From NCBI RefSeq assembly GCF_003086295.3, contig NC_092054.1:35308393-35372392 (forward strand): DNA of 64,000 bases. Reading direction: 5' to 3'. This stretch comes from Arachis hypogaea. Its lineage: Eukaryota; Streptophyta; Magnoliopsida; Fabales; Fabaceae. Under the pieces are notes generated by a model. That model had not been told where the DNA came from. It searched no databases and worked only from the letters and a program-made list of their open reading frames with translations. Below are positions 40,675 through 53,839 of the stretch, piece by piece (the first letter of the stretch is position 1; each line of letters begins with the position of its first letter). A program made the position numbers and the translations under genes.

Positions 40675-43600
40675 TCAATATTCTGCTGTGGGTGGATCCT
40701 CCAAGAGGAAGATCTCTAGCTCCCTGGTTTTCGTCACCTTCGCACCATGATATAGCTTTAGGTGATGTCCATTAACTTTGATGAATTCAGAGCTTGAAGG
40801 ATGACTTAGGTGGAAAACTCGGTATGGCTCAGCCTTCTCTACTCTATATGAACCTTCCCACCTTGATCTCAACTTGCCTAGCATGAGTCTCAGTCTAGAG
40901 TTGTAAAGGAGGACAAAGTCCCCAGGTTGGAACTCTCTCCTCTTGATGTGCTTATCATGCACAGCCTTCATCTTTTCCTTGTACAGTCTTGAGTTCTCAA
41001 AGCTTCTAGGCGTAGACTCTCTAATTCTTGCAGTTGCAACTTTCTCTCAGTTTTGGCCTTCTCAAATTCCATATTGCACTCTTTTACTACCCAAAAGGCT
41101 TTGTGCTCTACCTCTACTGGGAGGTGACAGGCCTTTCCATAAACTAAGCAGAAGGGCCTCATCCCAATGGGTGTCTTGTATGCAGTTCTGTATGCCCAGA
41201 GTGCATCTTGTAGCCTGGTGCTCCAGTCTCTTTTATTAGGTTTGACTATCTTCTGCAATATACTCTTTATCTCTCTGTTAGACACCTCAGCTTGCCTATT
41301 AGTCTAGGGATGGTAGGCTGTTTCCACTTTATGAACTATCTCATGCTTCTTCAGTAATCCTGTTAGTCTCCTGTTACAGAAATGGGTGCCTTGATCGCTC
41401 ACGATTGTTCATGGTGATCCAAAGCGATAAATAATGTGGTTTCTAACAAAGAAAACAATAGTGTTAGCATCATCTGTACGGGTAGGAATTGCTTCCACCC
41501 ATTTAGAAACGTAATCTACAGCTAACAATATATGAAAATAACCATTAGAATTTGGAAATGGACCCATGAAGTCAATGCCCCAAACATCAAAGATTTCACA
41601 GAAAAGCATAGTCTGTTGAGGCATCTCATCCCTCTTGGATATATTACCAAACCTTTGGCATGGGGAACAAGATTTACAAAATTCAGCAGCGTCTTTAAAA
41701 AGGGTAGGCCACCAGAATCCACAGTCTAAAATTTTTCTAGCTATTCTTTGAGGGCCAAAATGTCCTCCACTCTCAAATGAGTGACAGGCCTCTAAAATGG
41801 ACTGGAATTCTGATTGAGGCACACACCGCCTAATTACCTGGTCAGCGTCACATCTCCATAAATATGGGTCATCCCATATATAATATTTGGACTTGCTTTT
41901 CAGCTTGTCTCTTTGATGCTTAGTAAAGTTTGGAGGAAAGGTGCGGCTAACTAGATGATTAGCTACAGATGCATACCAGGGGATTACTTCAGATACTGCT
42001 TGTAAGTCATCAAATGGGAAATTATCATTTATAGGAGTGGCGGTATCCTTAATGTGCTCAAGGCGACTCAAGTGGTCTACCACTAGATTCTGGTTACCAC
42101 TCCTATCCTTAATTTCTAAATCAAATTCTTATAGTAGCAGTATCCAACGTATAAGCCTTGGTTTGGACTCCTTTTTAGCTAATAAATACTTTAGAGCTGC
42201 ATGGTCTGAGTACACTACTACTTTAGTACCAAGTAAATAGGCTCAGAATTTATCCAGAGCAAAAATAATAGTAAGAAGTTCTTTCTCAGTAGTAATGTAA
42301 TTAGACTGAGCTGTGTCTAAAGTCTTAGACGCATAAGCAATTACAAAAGGATCTTTACCTTTACGCTGAGCCAGTGCTGCTCCTACTACATGGTTGGAAG
42401 CATCGCACATGATTTCAAATGGCTGGCTCCAGTCAGGTCCTCTCACAATTGGAGCTTGAGCTAGGGCAGTCTTCAGCTTATCAAACGCTTGTTTGCAATC
42501 CTCACTTAACTTAAACTCAATATCTTTCTGCAGTAATCTGGATAAAGGAAGTACTACCTTACTAAAGACCTTAATGAATCTCCGGTAAAAACTTGCATGG
42601 CCAAGGAACGAACGGACTTCCCTCACAGAGGAGGGGTAAAGCAAACTAGAAATAACATCCACCTTTGCTAGATCTACAGAAATGCCAGTATTAGACACAA
42701 CATGTCCTAGTACAATCCCTTGTTTAACCATAAAGTGACATTTTTCAAAATTCAATACAAGGTTTGTACGGACACATCTATCTAATACTCTAGATAAATT
42801 ATCCAAGCAAAGGCTAAATGAATCACCATAAATGCTAAAATCATCCATAAAAACCTCCATACAGTCCTCAATAAGGTCAAAGAAAATAGTCATCATGCAC
42901 CTTTGGAAAGTAGCTGGTGCATTGCACAAGCCAAAGGGCATTCTCTTATAAGTATAAGTTCCAAAAGGACATGTAAAAGTAGTCTTTTCCTGATCTTCAG
43001 GAGCTATATGGATTTGAAAATAGCCTGTATAACCATCTAAAAAATAATAATGGGATTTACCTGACAGGCGATCAAGTATCTGATCAATGAATGGCAAGGG
43101 GTAATGATCCTTGCGAGTGGCTTGGTTAAGACGCCTATAGTCAATGAAAACTCTCCATGAATTCTGCACTCTAGTTGTCAGAAGCTCTCCATGCTCATTT
43201 CTTACTGTTGTGATTCCAGACTTCTTGGGCACCACTTGTACTGGACTGACCCATTCGCTATCTGAGATGGGGTAAATGATATCTGCTTCAAGTAGCCTGG
43301 TCACTTCTTTCTTGACAACTTCTAAGATGGTGGGATTCAGTCTTCTCTGAGGTTGACGGACGGGCTTTTCTCCCTCTTCTAGGAATATTCTGTGCTCACA
43401 AACTTGAGGGCTGATGCCTACTATATCCGCCAGGATCCATCCAATTGCTTTCTTGTGTTTCCTCAGCACATTGAGTAGCTGTTCTTCTTGTTGGGAAGTG
43501 AGTTCCCTTGCAATGATAACTGGAAACTTCTACTTGTCCTCAAGGTAAGCATACTTGAGGTGTGGAGGGAGGGTCTTTAATTCCAATTTCTGCTCATGGT

Positions 43601-46163
43601 CAGGCTCTGGATTATCTGGGGCTGGTGATAATGGCAAAGTGCCCTCATTGTCCTGCAAAAGTGTCCCCACACTTGGACCTTGTCCTGTGTATTTCTCTTC
43701 TAATTCCTCCTGGTGAACTTTAGCCACGGTTTCATCTATGATGTCACACTGGGAGATAGAAACGTCATCCAGAGGGTGCTTCATAGCTCTATTTAAACTG
43801 AATTTCACTATTCTGCCATCTATTTCAAAGGAATAAGTTCCGAAAAATGCGTCCAGCTTGAACTTTGAAGTCTTCAGGAATGGTCTTCCAAGCAGGATTG
43901 ATGATGGCCTTCCTGAGTCATTAGGGGGCATTTCCAGAATATAGAAGTCAATGGAAAATGTGAGTCCCTTAATGCTCATTAATACATCTTCAGCAACTCC
44001 AACCACTGTAATAATGCTTTTATCTGCTAACACAAAACGAGTTGCCGACCTTTTTAAGGGAGGGAGCCTCAAAGTATCATATATAGACAAAGGCATTATA
44101 CTAACACATGCTCCTAGATCACACATGCAGTCAGAAAATATCACACCACCAATAGTACAATTAACCATACATGGACCTGGATCACTACACTTTTCAGGTA
44201 TACCTCCCATTAAAGCAGATATAGAACTACCTAAAGGAATAGTTTCTAATTCATTAATTTTGTCTTTATGTATACATAAATCTTTTAGAAACTTTGCATA
44301 TTTAGGTACCTGCTGAATAACATCAAAAAGGGGAACAGTTACCTCAACCTTTTTGAATATTTCTACCATTTTGGGATCAATTTCCATCTGCTTCCTTGGC
44401 TTCATTGCAATTTGTGAAAATGGAATAGGGAGGGCATTTTCTGCAGGGTCTGCCTCCTTTGGTGTTTCTTTCTGTGGTTGAGCTTCTACTTCTTCACCTA
44501 TGTCTTGTATCTCCTCTTCCTCTTCAGCATCCTCTACTTCTATCACCCCTTCAGCTGAGGCGTGTTCTGATGGGATTGGCTCCTCCTGATTCCTCTCTTG
44601 CAGTGTGGTTCTGGACCTTAGGGTGATGGCATTGATGCCACCCTTTAGATTGGGTAAGGGTTGAGAAGGAATTCCACTGGAGCTTGCATGTTGAGTAATT
44701 GAAGTATTGGGTGATGTCAGCTGAGAGATGAGAGCTTGTATAGTGGATGCTAGGCCATTAACTGAACTTTCGACGTTCTTTTGTCCTTGCGCAATGGATT
44801 GAAGTGCCTCTTCACTCGGAGAGGAATTAGATTGAGTGATCTGTGGAACTTGCTGTTGGTTGTGTTGTGGTCCTTGGGACTGCCTCAGGTGAGGTACTCT
44901 GTAAGGTTGGTTCTGGTTCTGCTGCCTGTTGTTATTATTATTCCACCTCTGATATCCTTTATTGTCTCTGCCTCTTCTGTTATTGTTGTCTCTACAATTT
45001 TGGTTAGAATTGTCTCTCCAACCTTGGTTAGAATTGTCCTGCCATCCATGGCTGTAACTGCCACCTTAATTGTACCCTTGGTTGGGGCGGTCATAGAAGT
45101 TATGAGTGGCTGCCACAGTGTTGTCTTCCTACTGGAGCTGCGGACATTCATCAGTATAATGGGTGTAATCAGCACAGATCCCACACACTCTCTGTGGGAC
45201 TAACTGTTGGCTCTGCTGTGCTTGTTGTTGACTCAACTGCATCTGCTTCAGTAAGTTGGTCATTTCACATATACTCTGAGTCAGAGCAGTAGTTTCCTTG
45301 CTAGAAGATACCTCCACAACAGCTTTTGACCGGCCTTGTTTCTGCCTATGATTCCTGGTAGATTCATCCAAGTCGCTGATCAATTGCCATGCCTCGTCAG
45401 TGGTCTTGTACTTTTTCATAGACCTATTGCTAGCACTTTCCAATGTGGTCTTATCTTGGGGCCTCATGCCCTATGTGACGTAGCCGAGCAACACTATCTT
45501 GTCAATCATATGGTGGGGACATGCTTCCAGAAGGTTGTTGAAGCGCTCCCAGTATTCGTAGAGAGTCTCAGATTCGTCCTGAACAATCATGGAAATGTCT
45601 TTCCTCTGTTTGTCAGTAACTTCAGCTGGAAAGAATTTTTCCAAAAATTCTCTTCTAAGCGTATCCCAGTCAGAAACAATTGCTGCGGGTTGAGTGTAGT
45701 ACCACTCTCTCGCCTTTTCCTCAAGAGAGAATGGGAAAGCTTTTAACAAAATAGAAGTTTCATCTGCACCATCGCGCCTGATAGTAGAACAGGCTGCTTA
45801 GAAATCCCTCAGGTGCTTGATAGGCTCTTGAGCAGGTAAGCCATGAAACTTAGGCATCTAGTTGAGCAGTGCAGTCTTTATTTCAAAATCTGTAGCCACT
45901 GTTGGGTGATATGCTTGAAACGGTTGCATTGTGAAATCAGGGGCTCCAGCCTCCTGGATAGTAACTCTCCTAAGTGCTGCCATGTCACCTGCGCGTGAAT
46001 CAATCGAATCAGTAGAACGGGGGCTTGTTTCTTCCTCAAGTGACGTTTCAGATCCGCCCTCAGAGAGGACTAACTGACGCCGAGCTTACCTTATACGTGA
46101 AATAGTTCTTTCAATCTCAGGATCAAATACTGGCAAGCTTGGATCAGGAAGTGAACGCGTCAT
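40675..46163 (-). pseudogene. gag-pol: Gag-protease-polymerase of element F, decayed
   Basis: One frame of about 1,830 codons from MTRSLPDPSLPVFDPEIERTI. Gag domain at about residues 85-300; zinc knuckle C-G-I-C-A-D-Y-T-H-Y-T-D-E-C; protease with C-D-L-G-A-C near 680; reverse transcriptase with FLDGYTGYFQI and F-M-D-D near 1106. RNase H begins C-D-A-S. Integrase has an HHCC finger near 1458, G-I-D-F-M-G and A-E-V-S-N-R-E-I-K. Stops: 46086-46088, 45858-45860, 45798-45800, 45471-45473, 45129-45131, 45066-45068, 43530-43532, 42243-42245, 42129-42131, 41409-41411, 41304-41306. Most fit C-to-T or G-to-A changes. A one-base loss near 41005 shifts the integrase end. The reverse transcriptase pattern is Athila-like. 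Confidence 0.93.
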
Positions 46164-46254
46164 TTAATGAAAGAAACATGCAGCTCATAGTAGCAAAATA
46201 AAATAAAATGCAAATAAATAAATTCCAATCAATAACTTAGCACTCTATTGCAAC

Positions 46255-46272
46255 TCCCCGGCAACGGCGCCA
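46255..46272 (-). other. tRNA-Asp primer-binding site of F
   Basis: Perfect 18-base match to the tRNA-Asp 3' end, five bases from the 5' LTR. It confirms minus-strand orientation. Confidence 0.95.
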
Positions 46273-46277
46273 AAAAT

Positions 46278-47771
46278 TGACGTGGTGGAAATTGGCGAGT
46301 TAAGAAATTAATGTAAGAGATATGTTGCAAGTACAGCTCTTAACCAACCAAAAATCCGCTTATCAATTTAGATGGGTTGTCACAAAATTAAAATTAAAAT
46401 ACTGGGAGTATGAATCCCAGGTCGTCTCCCAACGAGTTGCAGAAAGATGTGCTATTTTATTAATCAGGTGTTTTCAAAAAATGGTGAGTTGTTAAACAAG
46501 AAATTAAATCAGAGAAGTTATGTAATTTAAATAAAAACCTTGACCGGGAGTAGATTAGTTGGAAGCCCTATCCTTGATGGAGTTCTCCCAAGATAAAAGT
46601 GATAATTAAAGGTTGCCTGCTCAGTTATCCTTTACCAGATAAAGGAAAGTTAAGCAAGTTGGAAGTCAGTTTCTATTCACCAGTTCTAATCCTCTCCCTT
46701 GGGAAGGACTAGTGTCAGTGATTAGAGGGCGACCCAATGCGAAACCCAACTATAATTTTACTCTTGAGCATCCAACTCAAGGTCCTCCTTTCAATCAACT
46801 CCCAATCAAGTTATGGAACTACTTGCTCATTATCATTGTAAAATCCACGAAGTAAGAAAGAGAAATATTGAAAGACATGATAAATAATAATCAAAAGGAT
46901 CAATTAAAAATAAAAATAGTTCTTGTATTAATAAATACTAAAAATAATCCAATAATAATTCTGAGTAAATGAAGGATATGGAAGAGTAAGTGACAAGTAA
47001 AGAAACAAACTAGAATGACGAAGTCTTGACGGAAGTAACAACTCTTCTCAATATCCCAGTCCAAAAAGCAATAAAAATCAAAATCCTAAGAACTATGAAT
47101 GTGTAGAGAGAAAACCTAGAGGAGGAGTAAAATCAGATCTAAAACTAAAACTATGCGGAATGAATGTTGTGTCTGGTCTCTGCATGTTCCCTGGCTCTAA
47201 TCTGCTTTTCTGGGCCGAAAACTAGGTCAAAACAGGGCCCAAAATCGCCCCCAGCAAATTCTGCAGATTCTGCAGATCGCGCATGTCACGCGATCGCGTC
47301 ATTCACGCGTTCGCGTCATCCAGCGTTTCGCCTTGCCACGCGCGCGCGTCGTCCATGCGTTCGCGTCACTTGTGCAGTTTCCAATCCGCGCGGTCGCGTG
47401 AGCCATGCGTCCACGTCACTGTAATTTCCTCTATTCCGCGCGGTCGCGTGAGCCATACGTCCGCGTCACTTCTCGCTGGTCATCTCCTCAATTTCTTGTG
47501 TACCTTCCATTTTTACAAGCTTCCTTTCCAATCTCCAAGTCATTCATGCCCTATGAAACCTGAAACACTTGACACACAGATCACGGCATCGAATGGAATA
47601 AAGGAGAAATAAAAAATGCAAAATTAAAAGTCTCTAGGAAGCAGCTATTCAACCATGAAGTAATTTCGGGAAGGAATTATAAATGCATGCTAATCATATG
47701 AATAAGTGGGTAAAGATTTGATAAAACCACACAATTAAGCACAATATAAACCAGAAAATAATGGTTTATCA
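46278..47771 (-). mobile_element. 5' LTR of element F
   Basis: 1494 bp, pairs with 33244-34738. CpG-rich U3 segment at 47277-47470. Followed by CATTC and family-G sequence. Confidence 0.93.
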
Positions 47772-47776
47772 CATTC

Positions 47777-47886
47777 ATATAGATAGATTGCATGTAGGTA
47801 GTTTACTTGCATTGAATAAATGTAATACCCCTTGTTTCCTTCTTGAGTATAGCATGAGGACATGCTATTGTTTAAGTGTGGGGATG
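47777..47886 (+). mobile_element. Family G left unit: end of body, with PPT
   Basis: Continues 33243 across element F. It has the hairpin TAGCAT/ATGCTA with loop GAGGAC (47850-47867) and PPT AAGTGTGGGGATG (47874-47886), touching the LTR at 47887. Confidence 0.85.
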
Positions 47887-49785
47887 TGATGAATCCACAT
47901 TTCATGGTATTTATTTGTTCTATTTGGGTGAATTTCATCAACTTTTCTTACACTTATCCATTAAAATAGCATAGTTTCATGATTTCTTCCTAAATTGTGC
48001 TTGAAAGTAAAAACATGTTCTTTTGTGCCTAAATTAGTCAATTTTATTCACTTTAATCCCATTTGGTGCCTTGATGTATTTGTTAAGTATTTTGGGTTTC
48101 CAAGGCAAGTATTGATTGAAGAAGTGAGAAAAAGAGCATGCGAAAGGGAAGAAACCATGAAGAAATGAAGTTTGGAAGATTCAGCGATCCGTGCGTGCGC
48201 ACAAGCGACGCGAGCACACGCACAAGTACAAGCTCGGCAACACATACGCGTGGGAGTGAATTTTGCCAAGTGACGCGTACGCGTGACACAAGTCACGTGA
48301 GCTCATTAATGCAAATCGCTGGGGGCAAATTCTGGACCTCCAAAACCCAACCCAACTCATTTCTGAAGATATTTCAACCCCAATTCAAGTGAAAACAAGG
48401 GGGGCAATTAGGTTTAGCTTTTCTTATGTTCTTCTCTTAGTTTCTAGAGAGAGAAGCTCCCCCCTCTCTCTAGAATTAGGTTAGGTTTAGTTTAATTTCC
48501 TTTAATTTCAGTCTTTAATTCTTGTTTTAATGTAGTTTCCTTTATGTTTTCATGCCTTCTTGTCTTTATCTTCTTTATTTCTCTTGTAATTTCCTTTATT
48601 TTGTCTCTTTTATGTTTATGGATACTTTTGTTACATTTAATTTCAATTAATGCAAATTTATGTTTTATGTTCATTTATTGCTTTCTTTAGTTATTGTTAT
48701 TTTCTTGCTTTGGTAGCTTTAGAATTTATTTTATTGCAATTTAATATTATTTTATTTTCATGCACATCAAGTGTTTGATGAAATGCTTAGCTTAGTTTTT
48801 GCATAGTTTTTCTTCACTCTTGGCTTGGAATTAATGACTTTGGTAACCCTTGAGTCATTGATATTCATTCTTGTTTGATATATTAGAGTAGTTAGTTGAT
48901 TTGGTCTCCCTTGACTCTATGTGACCCGTTAGTGTTGACATAGGACTTAGGGATTGAAATTAACTATGCCTATTTGACTTATCTTCGATGTAAGGTTGAC
49001 TAAGTAGGATTAACTCTTCATAATCATCATATGTTTGTGGTCAAGGACTAGGATAGATAATCTTAGTTCTCAATTACTTGCCAAGAGGTTTCTTGCATTT
49101 GAAGTTTCCTTTCCTTGCATTTTGTTGCTTTGACTTTTAATTGCTCTGATGTTTAATTTCTTGCATGTTTAGCCTTTCACACTCTTGGTTGGGAAATTGG
49201 GGTGTTTAGGTGGAATTGAGTTGTGGATGTCCATTCCGCATTGTGTGAGGATTGTTAATTGGTTTGGTTTCCCTTGACTCTAAGTGACCCACTAGTGTTG
49301 ACTTAGGACTTAGGGATTGGAGTCAATTATTCCCTTTTGACTAATTTCCAAGTATGATTGACTAATTGGGATTAATTCCACACAATTGCTATGTTTGTAG
49401 TCTATAACTAGGATAGGAATCCTTAATTCCCCAATTCTCACCAAGAGCTCTTTTTACTATTTGATTTTCATTTGCATTGCTTTTAATTGCTTTCCTTTTA
49501 ATTTCATTGCATTTTCATTTACTTTCTTGCCATTTACATTCCTTGCTCTCTTGCTTTCCTAACTTCCATGCTCCCTCATAGCCAACAATACTGACATTTC
49601 ATTGCAACTCCTAGGGAAGACGACCCGGGAGTTTAAATACTCTCGGTTTATTATTGTGTTTTGATTGTGACTACCTTTTGGAATTAAATTTGATGTTGAG
49701 AGTTAGTTGTTGATTTGGCTATACTTACAATGAAGTGATCCTATTTTGAGAGAAAATCCAAATCAACATCAATTCTCTTCACATC
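47887..49785 (+). mobile_element. Family G LTR shared by two units
   Basis: 1899 bp, TGATGAATCC...TTCACATCA. A PPT precedes it and a PBS follows it, so it is both the 3' LTR of the left unit and the 5' LTR of the right unit. It holds a CpG-rich dyad stretch (48190-48302), an imperfect direct duplication (about 48895-49085 and 49255-49440), and an LTR hairpin CCGGGAGT/ACTCTCGG (49625-49646) beside a GACGACC motif. Confidence 0.88.
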
Positions 49786-49792
49786 AAATTTT

Positions 49793-49810
49793 TGGCGCCG
49801 TTGCCGGAGA
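49793..49810 (+). other. tRNA-Asp primer-binding site of family G
   Basis: TGGCGCCGTTGCCGGAGA, 17 of 18 matching tRNA-Asp, seven bases after the LTR. Confidence 0.9.
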
Positions 49811-51143
49811 GTTGCAATGGTGTTGTTATTGGCTATTGTAAATATGTTAATATGTAAATAGCTTACTTTTTGGTTGTCTTTGTTAATGGTTAAGATTGGG
49901 ATCCTGGAGGACATTGGAGATTCAAGCACTTGGTGGGGAAGTCATGCACAAGCCACCATAGCAAGGGCTCTCCCAATTGTCTAACATAAAGACAATAAAT
50001 AAAAGTGCTTGGTAACAACTTTCCAACTCTCCCTCTCTTTTAGTATTTGTTTGTTGAATTTTTTCTTCTTTTAATTAGCTTAGATTGGTAGAATTTTTGT
50101 GTTGATCTTGCATTTTTAGGGTAGAATAAAAATTTTGGGGTTGGAAATTCTATTTTGGATGTCATGTTTGGTGCCATAGAGCACTAAATATTTTTTAGAA
50201 AAACAGAGATGCGTGCGCACACACCTGTGCGTATGCACACATCCCCAATTTTTGCATTCTGTGCGCGTGCACCTCCCTGTGCGTGCACACACCAGCTTAT
50301 GCACTTTCTGCTGGGGGCATTAGCACACCTTGTGCGTTCGCATCCCCTCTTTTTGCGCCTTGTGCGTGCGCACAGACCTGTGTGTGTACACACAGAGGGC
50401 GAGATAGCTGGCAATTTTTATGTTTTCATTTTTAAAAAAAAATTAGCCTTTCTGTGCGTGGGCATAGGACTGTGCCCACGTACACCTCAAAACAAAGGCT
50501 CTGTTCGTAGCGTTTGCATGCATAGTGCGAACGCACAACCTTTTTCATCTTTTCCATCCATGCGTATGCGTCCCTCACACGTACGCGTCATTTTGCATGT
50601 TCTCCACCTCACGCGCACGCGTCCCTCAGGCGCACGTGTCCCTCACGCGTACGCATTGATTTCCATTTTTCGCCGCACCACGTGTATGCGTCTCTTACGC
50701 GTACACGTGACCCTCTGTGCGTGCGCACGGCTCTGTGTGCGTATGCACGCCCCTGTTTTCACCCCCTACCCTTCTTTTCTTCTCTTCTCTCTACTTTTTC
50801 TCTTCTTTTCTCTTCTCCTCTTTCTTTTCCCTTCTTAAACCACCATTCACCACTGTACTTCACCACCCACGACACTCACCTTTTAGTTAGTTAGTTAGTT
50901 AGTTAGTTGTTATTTGCTTAGTTAGTTTAATTTTCTATTTTGATGTTAAGTGTTGGATGATTGAGTTGATTTGTTGATTGTGTTGAGGTATTTCTGCTGA
51001 ATTATTATTGCTGTTACTATTTATTGAGGTTGTAAATTGTTGCTTGGTGTTGAGTTCTTCATGTTTAATTTTGCACACACCAAGTTCTTATAACATTGCC
51101 TTCATGAACTTCTTTGGATTTCTAAATTGCATGTTTTGGCCAC
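49811..51143 (+). mobile_element. Family G non-coding body, left part
   Basis: No gag, protease or pol is seen. A GC-rich dyad region (about 50205-50760, repeated TGTGCGTGCGCACA-like palindromes) is followed by a pyrimidine-rich stretch and a TTAG microsatellite (50884-50908). Frames through the dyad region look accidental. It is interrupted at GCCAC (51139-51143) by element H. Confidence 0.75.
50205..50760. repeat. GC-rich palindrome region of family G
   Basis: Alternating TGTGCG/CGCACA dyads, then ACGCGTACGCG types after about 50560. The G LTR has the same kind of dyads at 48190-48302. Confidence 0.7.
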
Positions 51144-51562
51144 TGACGAACTGATTTCTGCCGGTAAAGAATTTTATAAAAATAATCGCGTTGTAAGTAT
51201 AGTTTCTAAACCAGCAGAAAATTCTTTCGTACAAAAACTTGTTTGTCACTTAAGCAAACCCAATAAAATTAATAACCGAAGTATTTAAACCTCGGGTCGT
51301 CTTCTCAAGGAATTGCAGGGAAGTATGATTTATTATTAGTTATGGAAAAAGTATATTTATGGGTTTTTGAAAGATTGAACAGGGAAATTAAATAGCAAGA
51401 AAGTAAATTAATAACTAGAAAAATTCTTGGCAAGGTATGAGAACTAGAAATCCCATCCCAATTATCCTTATCAGGTGTGATGAGAATTGTTTATTGCTCT
51501 CACTTAGTTAACCCTTACTAAATAAAGGAAAGTCAAGTGGACTAATCAATTTGATTCCTCAA
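51144..51562 (-). mobile_element. 3' LTR of H, truncated
   Basis: U5-side 419 bp, matching 55591-56009 of the 5' LTR, then joins internal sequence. The TATA and U3 are lost. Confidence 0.88.
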
Positions 51563-53210
51563 TTAACTTAAACTTTCCACCTAACTTAGACAATCCATGT
51601 AATCATAATATAAAGCCTAACTACCCATTAATTATGTTTTTCACATATTCATGCATCCGAATTTGAGTACAACTCATATGCATTGCTTTCACCATTTACT
51701 TTGGGGCATTTTGTCCCCTTTTATTATTTGCTCTTTTTCTTTTCTTTTTCTCCTTTATTATTTTTTTTCTTTTTCTATTTTTTTCTTAATAAATATTTTT
51801 TTCTTTTCTCTTTCAATGCATATGATTAAGGTATTGAATGCATAAACATATTCTTAACATTCTTGTTCATACTTTCTCAAGAATATACAATACCCAATTC
51901 TCAAACCAAATATTGGCAAACCCAATTTTTCCACACTTAAATCATAAGCACTCTCACTAGTCTAAGCTAACCAAAGATTCAAATTAAGGACATTATTGTT
52001 TTCCGCTTAGAGTTAATATGTACTAAAGTAAAGAATAAAAGGGGTAAAATAGGCTCAAATTGGTTTGCAAAGGATAATGAAAGGTTAAGGCCATATGGTA
52101 TGTAAGCTCAATGAAACAAGGCCTCAATCATATAAGTGCATGCATACATCAAATAATGAAAATATAGAATTAAGCAAGACAAAGATCACAATTTTAGAGA
52201 GAAAAACACACACCAAAAATAAAATATTGGTTGAAAAGATGCAACCAATCAATTAGGCTCAAAATCTCACTGGTTTTGTGTGTTCGAGCTCTAGACCATG
52301 TTCCAAATTAAAATTTCTTCAAACAAGTTTATCAAAAATTTTAAATCAAATTAGTGAAATGTTATAAAAAATTTCTTGAAAAAGAAAATATTACTTTAAC
52401 CAAGTGATAAAATATGCACAAAAATCAAACAAACATGCAAATGCAACAACTCATTTAACAAAGAAAATTTAAATATTGGTGTTGAGAAGGAAATAACTAA
52501 CCCATGGAGATCGGTATCGACCTCCCCACACACTTAAAGATTGCACCGTCCTTGGTGCATGCTGAGATGTGCAGGTGGATGGGCTGCTACAACTAATGCT
52601 TTTCTCTAGAGACTGTGCAGATGGATTTGTCTGTTGCCCCATATAGAAGTTTCTCTTTCCCTTTCTCGGTGGCCAGCCTGAAAGAAGAGGAAAAAGAAGA
52701 AAAAGTAACCCAGAAATAAAGATAAGAAAATAAATAAAGTCTGGGTGGGTTAATGCCAAATAATGAGGGTCTCAATTACATGGTAGCTACAACATGCAAG
52801 TGAGAAAATAATAGAAGCACATGGCATACCAGTGGTGCAAAAGTTGCAACAATGGGGGAGAGAGTGTGGGTAATGCAAGATAGTGTAAGTTCATGTCAAT
52901 GCAAGATAATATAAGTATCATGAAGGAGTAGCATTGACTTATGAAAAATAATACCCAGTCAGAGTAAAACAAGTCATGAAGCACCAGAATAATTCAAGAA
53001 AAGATGCAACAGTTGAAGAAGAAAATTTAACACCAATGGAAAAATAATAAATTTAGAAAAGAAAAAAATATGCACAAAATTAAAATGCAATGAATAAAAG
53101 TATGCAAATAAATTAAATAAAATATAATGGAAGTGAAGAGGGATGAGAGGTTAAAAAGATGAAGAAGAAGAAAGTAAGAAAGAGGGAAGAAAGAAGTAAG
53201 AATTTAGAAA
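51563..53210 (-). other. 3' untranslated body of H
   Basis: Non-coding. On the minus strand it shares patches with the 3' bodies of F and G. It contains the hairpin TGCACC/GGTGCA with loop AAGGAC (52542-52559) followed by AAGTGTGTGGGGAGGT, the internal PPT-like module. No gene is seen. Confidence 0.65.
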
Positions 53211-53215
53211 CGGGG

Positions 53216-53618
53216 CGCGACGCGTACGCGTGGACACTGAGTTGGTCGTTCGACGCGTAAGCGTCGCCTACGGGTACGCGTGGGTGGTTTGAAAGCGAAA
53301 TGACGCGCACGCGTTAGGGACACGTACGGGTGGGTGATTTTGTGCCTCTAGCACAGTACCAGCCCCAGACCAGCACAACTCTCTGTTTAACACGCTTTTA
53401 CGCCAATTTTTCATGCCCACGCATACGCGTCATTGACGCTGACGCGTGGGTTGAACTTTTTGCAGGGGACGCGTACGCGTGAGGTACGAGTACGCGTGAG
53501 GTACGCGTACGCGTGGGGTGGCCTGTGCGCCACGCACCCCTTCCACGCGTCTCTCGCGTAACTTTCTATAAGGTTTAGTGTCGCATGTGACGCGTGTCCA
53601 CGCGCACGCGTGGGACGC
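53216..53618. repeat. CpG-rich dyad region of H
   Basis: Dense GACGCGTACGCGTGG-like palindromes. The LTR of H has the same dyads at 56577-56724. Confidence 0.75.
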
Positions 53619-53772
53619 GCTTTTCTCCCTTTTTTTATGCAGTATGCAGAATGCAGAATGCAAATGCTAATGCAGGCACTATGAATGAACACTAAGAAAA
53701 ATAAAATAAAATAGAACTAAAAATAAAACAAAATAAAATAAAACTAAGACTGAAAAAGAACGATCATACTAT

Positions 53773-53822
53773 GGTGGATTGTCTCCCACCTAGCACTTTT
53801 AGTTAAAGTCCTTAAGTTGGAC
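53773..53822 (-). ncRNA. Post-stop double hairpin (element H)
   Basis: Starts 17 nt after the ORF stop. Stems GTCC/GGAC and GGTGGG/TCCACC (one G-U), loop AGACAA, 17-nt spacer. Confidence 0.58.
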
Positions 53823-53839
53823 ATTTGATGAGCTTCCTG

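Larger units (their letters stand above)
33244..47771 (-). mobile_element. Element F: full-length Athila-like retrotransposon
   Basis: 14,528 bp between the 5-bp duplication CATTC (33239-33243, 47772-47776). Minus-strand order: 5' LTR, tRNA-Asp PBS, gag-pro-pol, double hairpin, CpG-rich dyad region, accessory ORF, internal PPT-like module, PPT, 3' LTR. A solo LTR (J) sits in the 3' part. It is the only element in the window with a whole pol region, but it carries at least eleven stops and a frameshift. It splits family G. Confidence 0.93.

Noticed and set aside
50209..50838. 209-codon plus-strand frame rich in Arg, His, Cys and Ala
   Set aside because: It runs through the GC-rich dyad region of family G. 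Codon content is that of the palindromes and no domain is visible.
53216..53692. Possible host CpG island or promoter of a host gene
   Set aside because: The same CpG-rich dyads recur in the LTRs and bodies of H, I, F, E and G, so they belong to the transposons.
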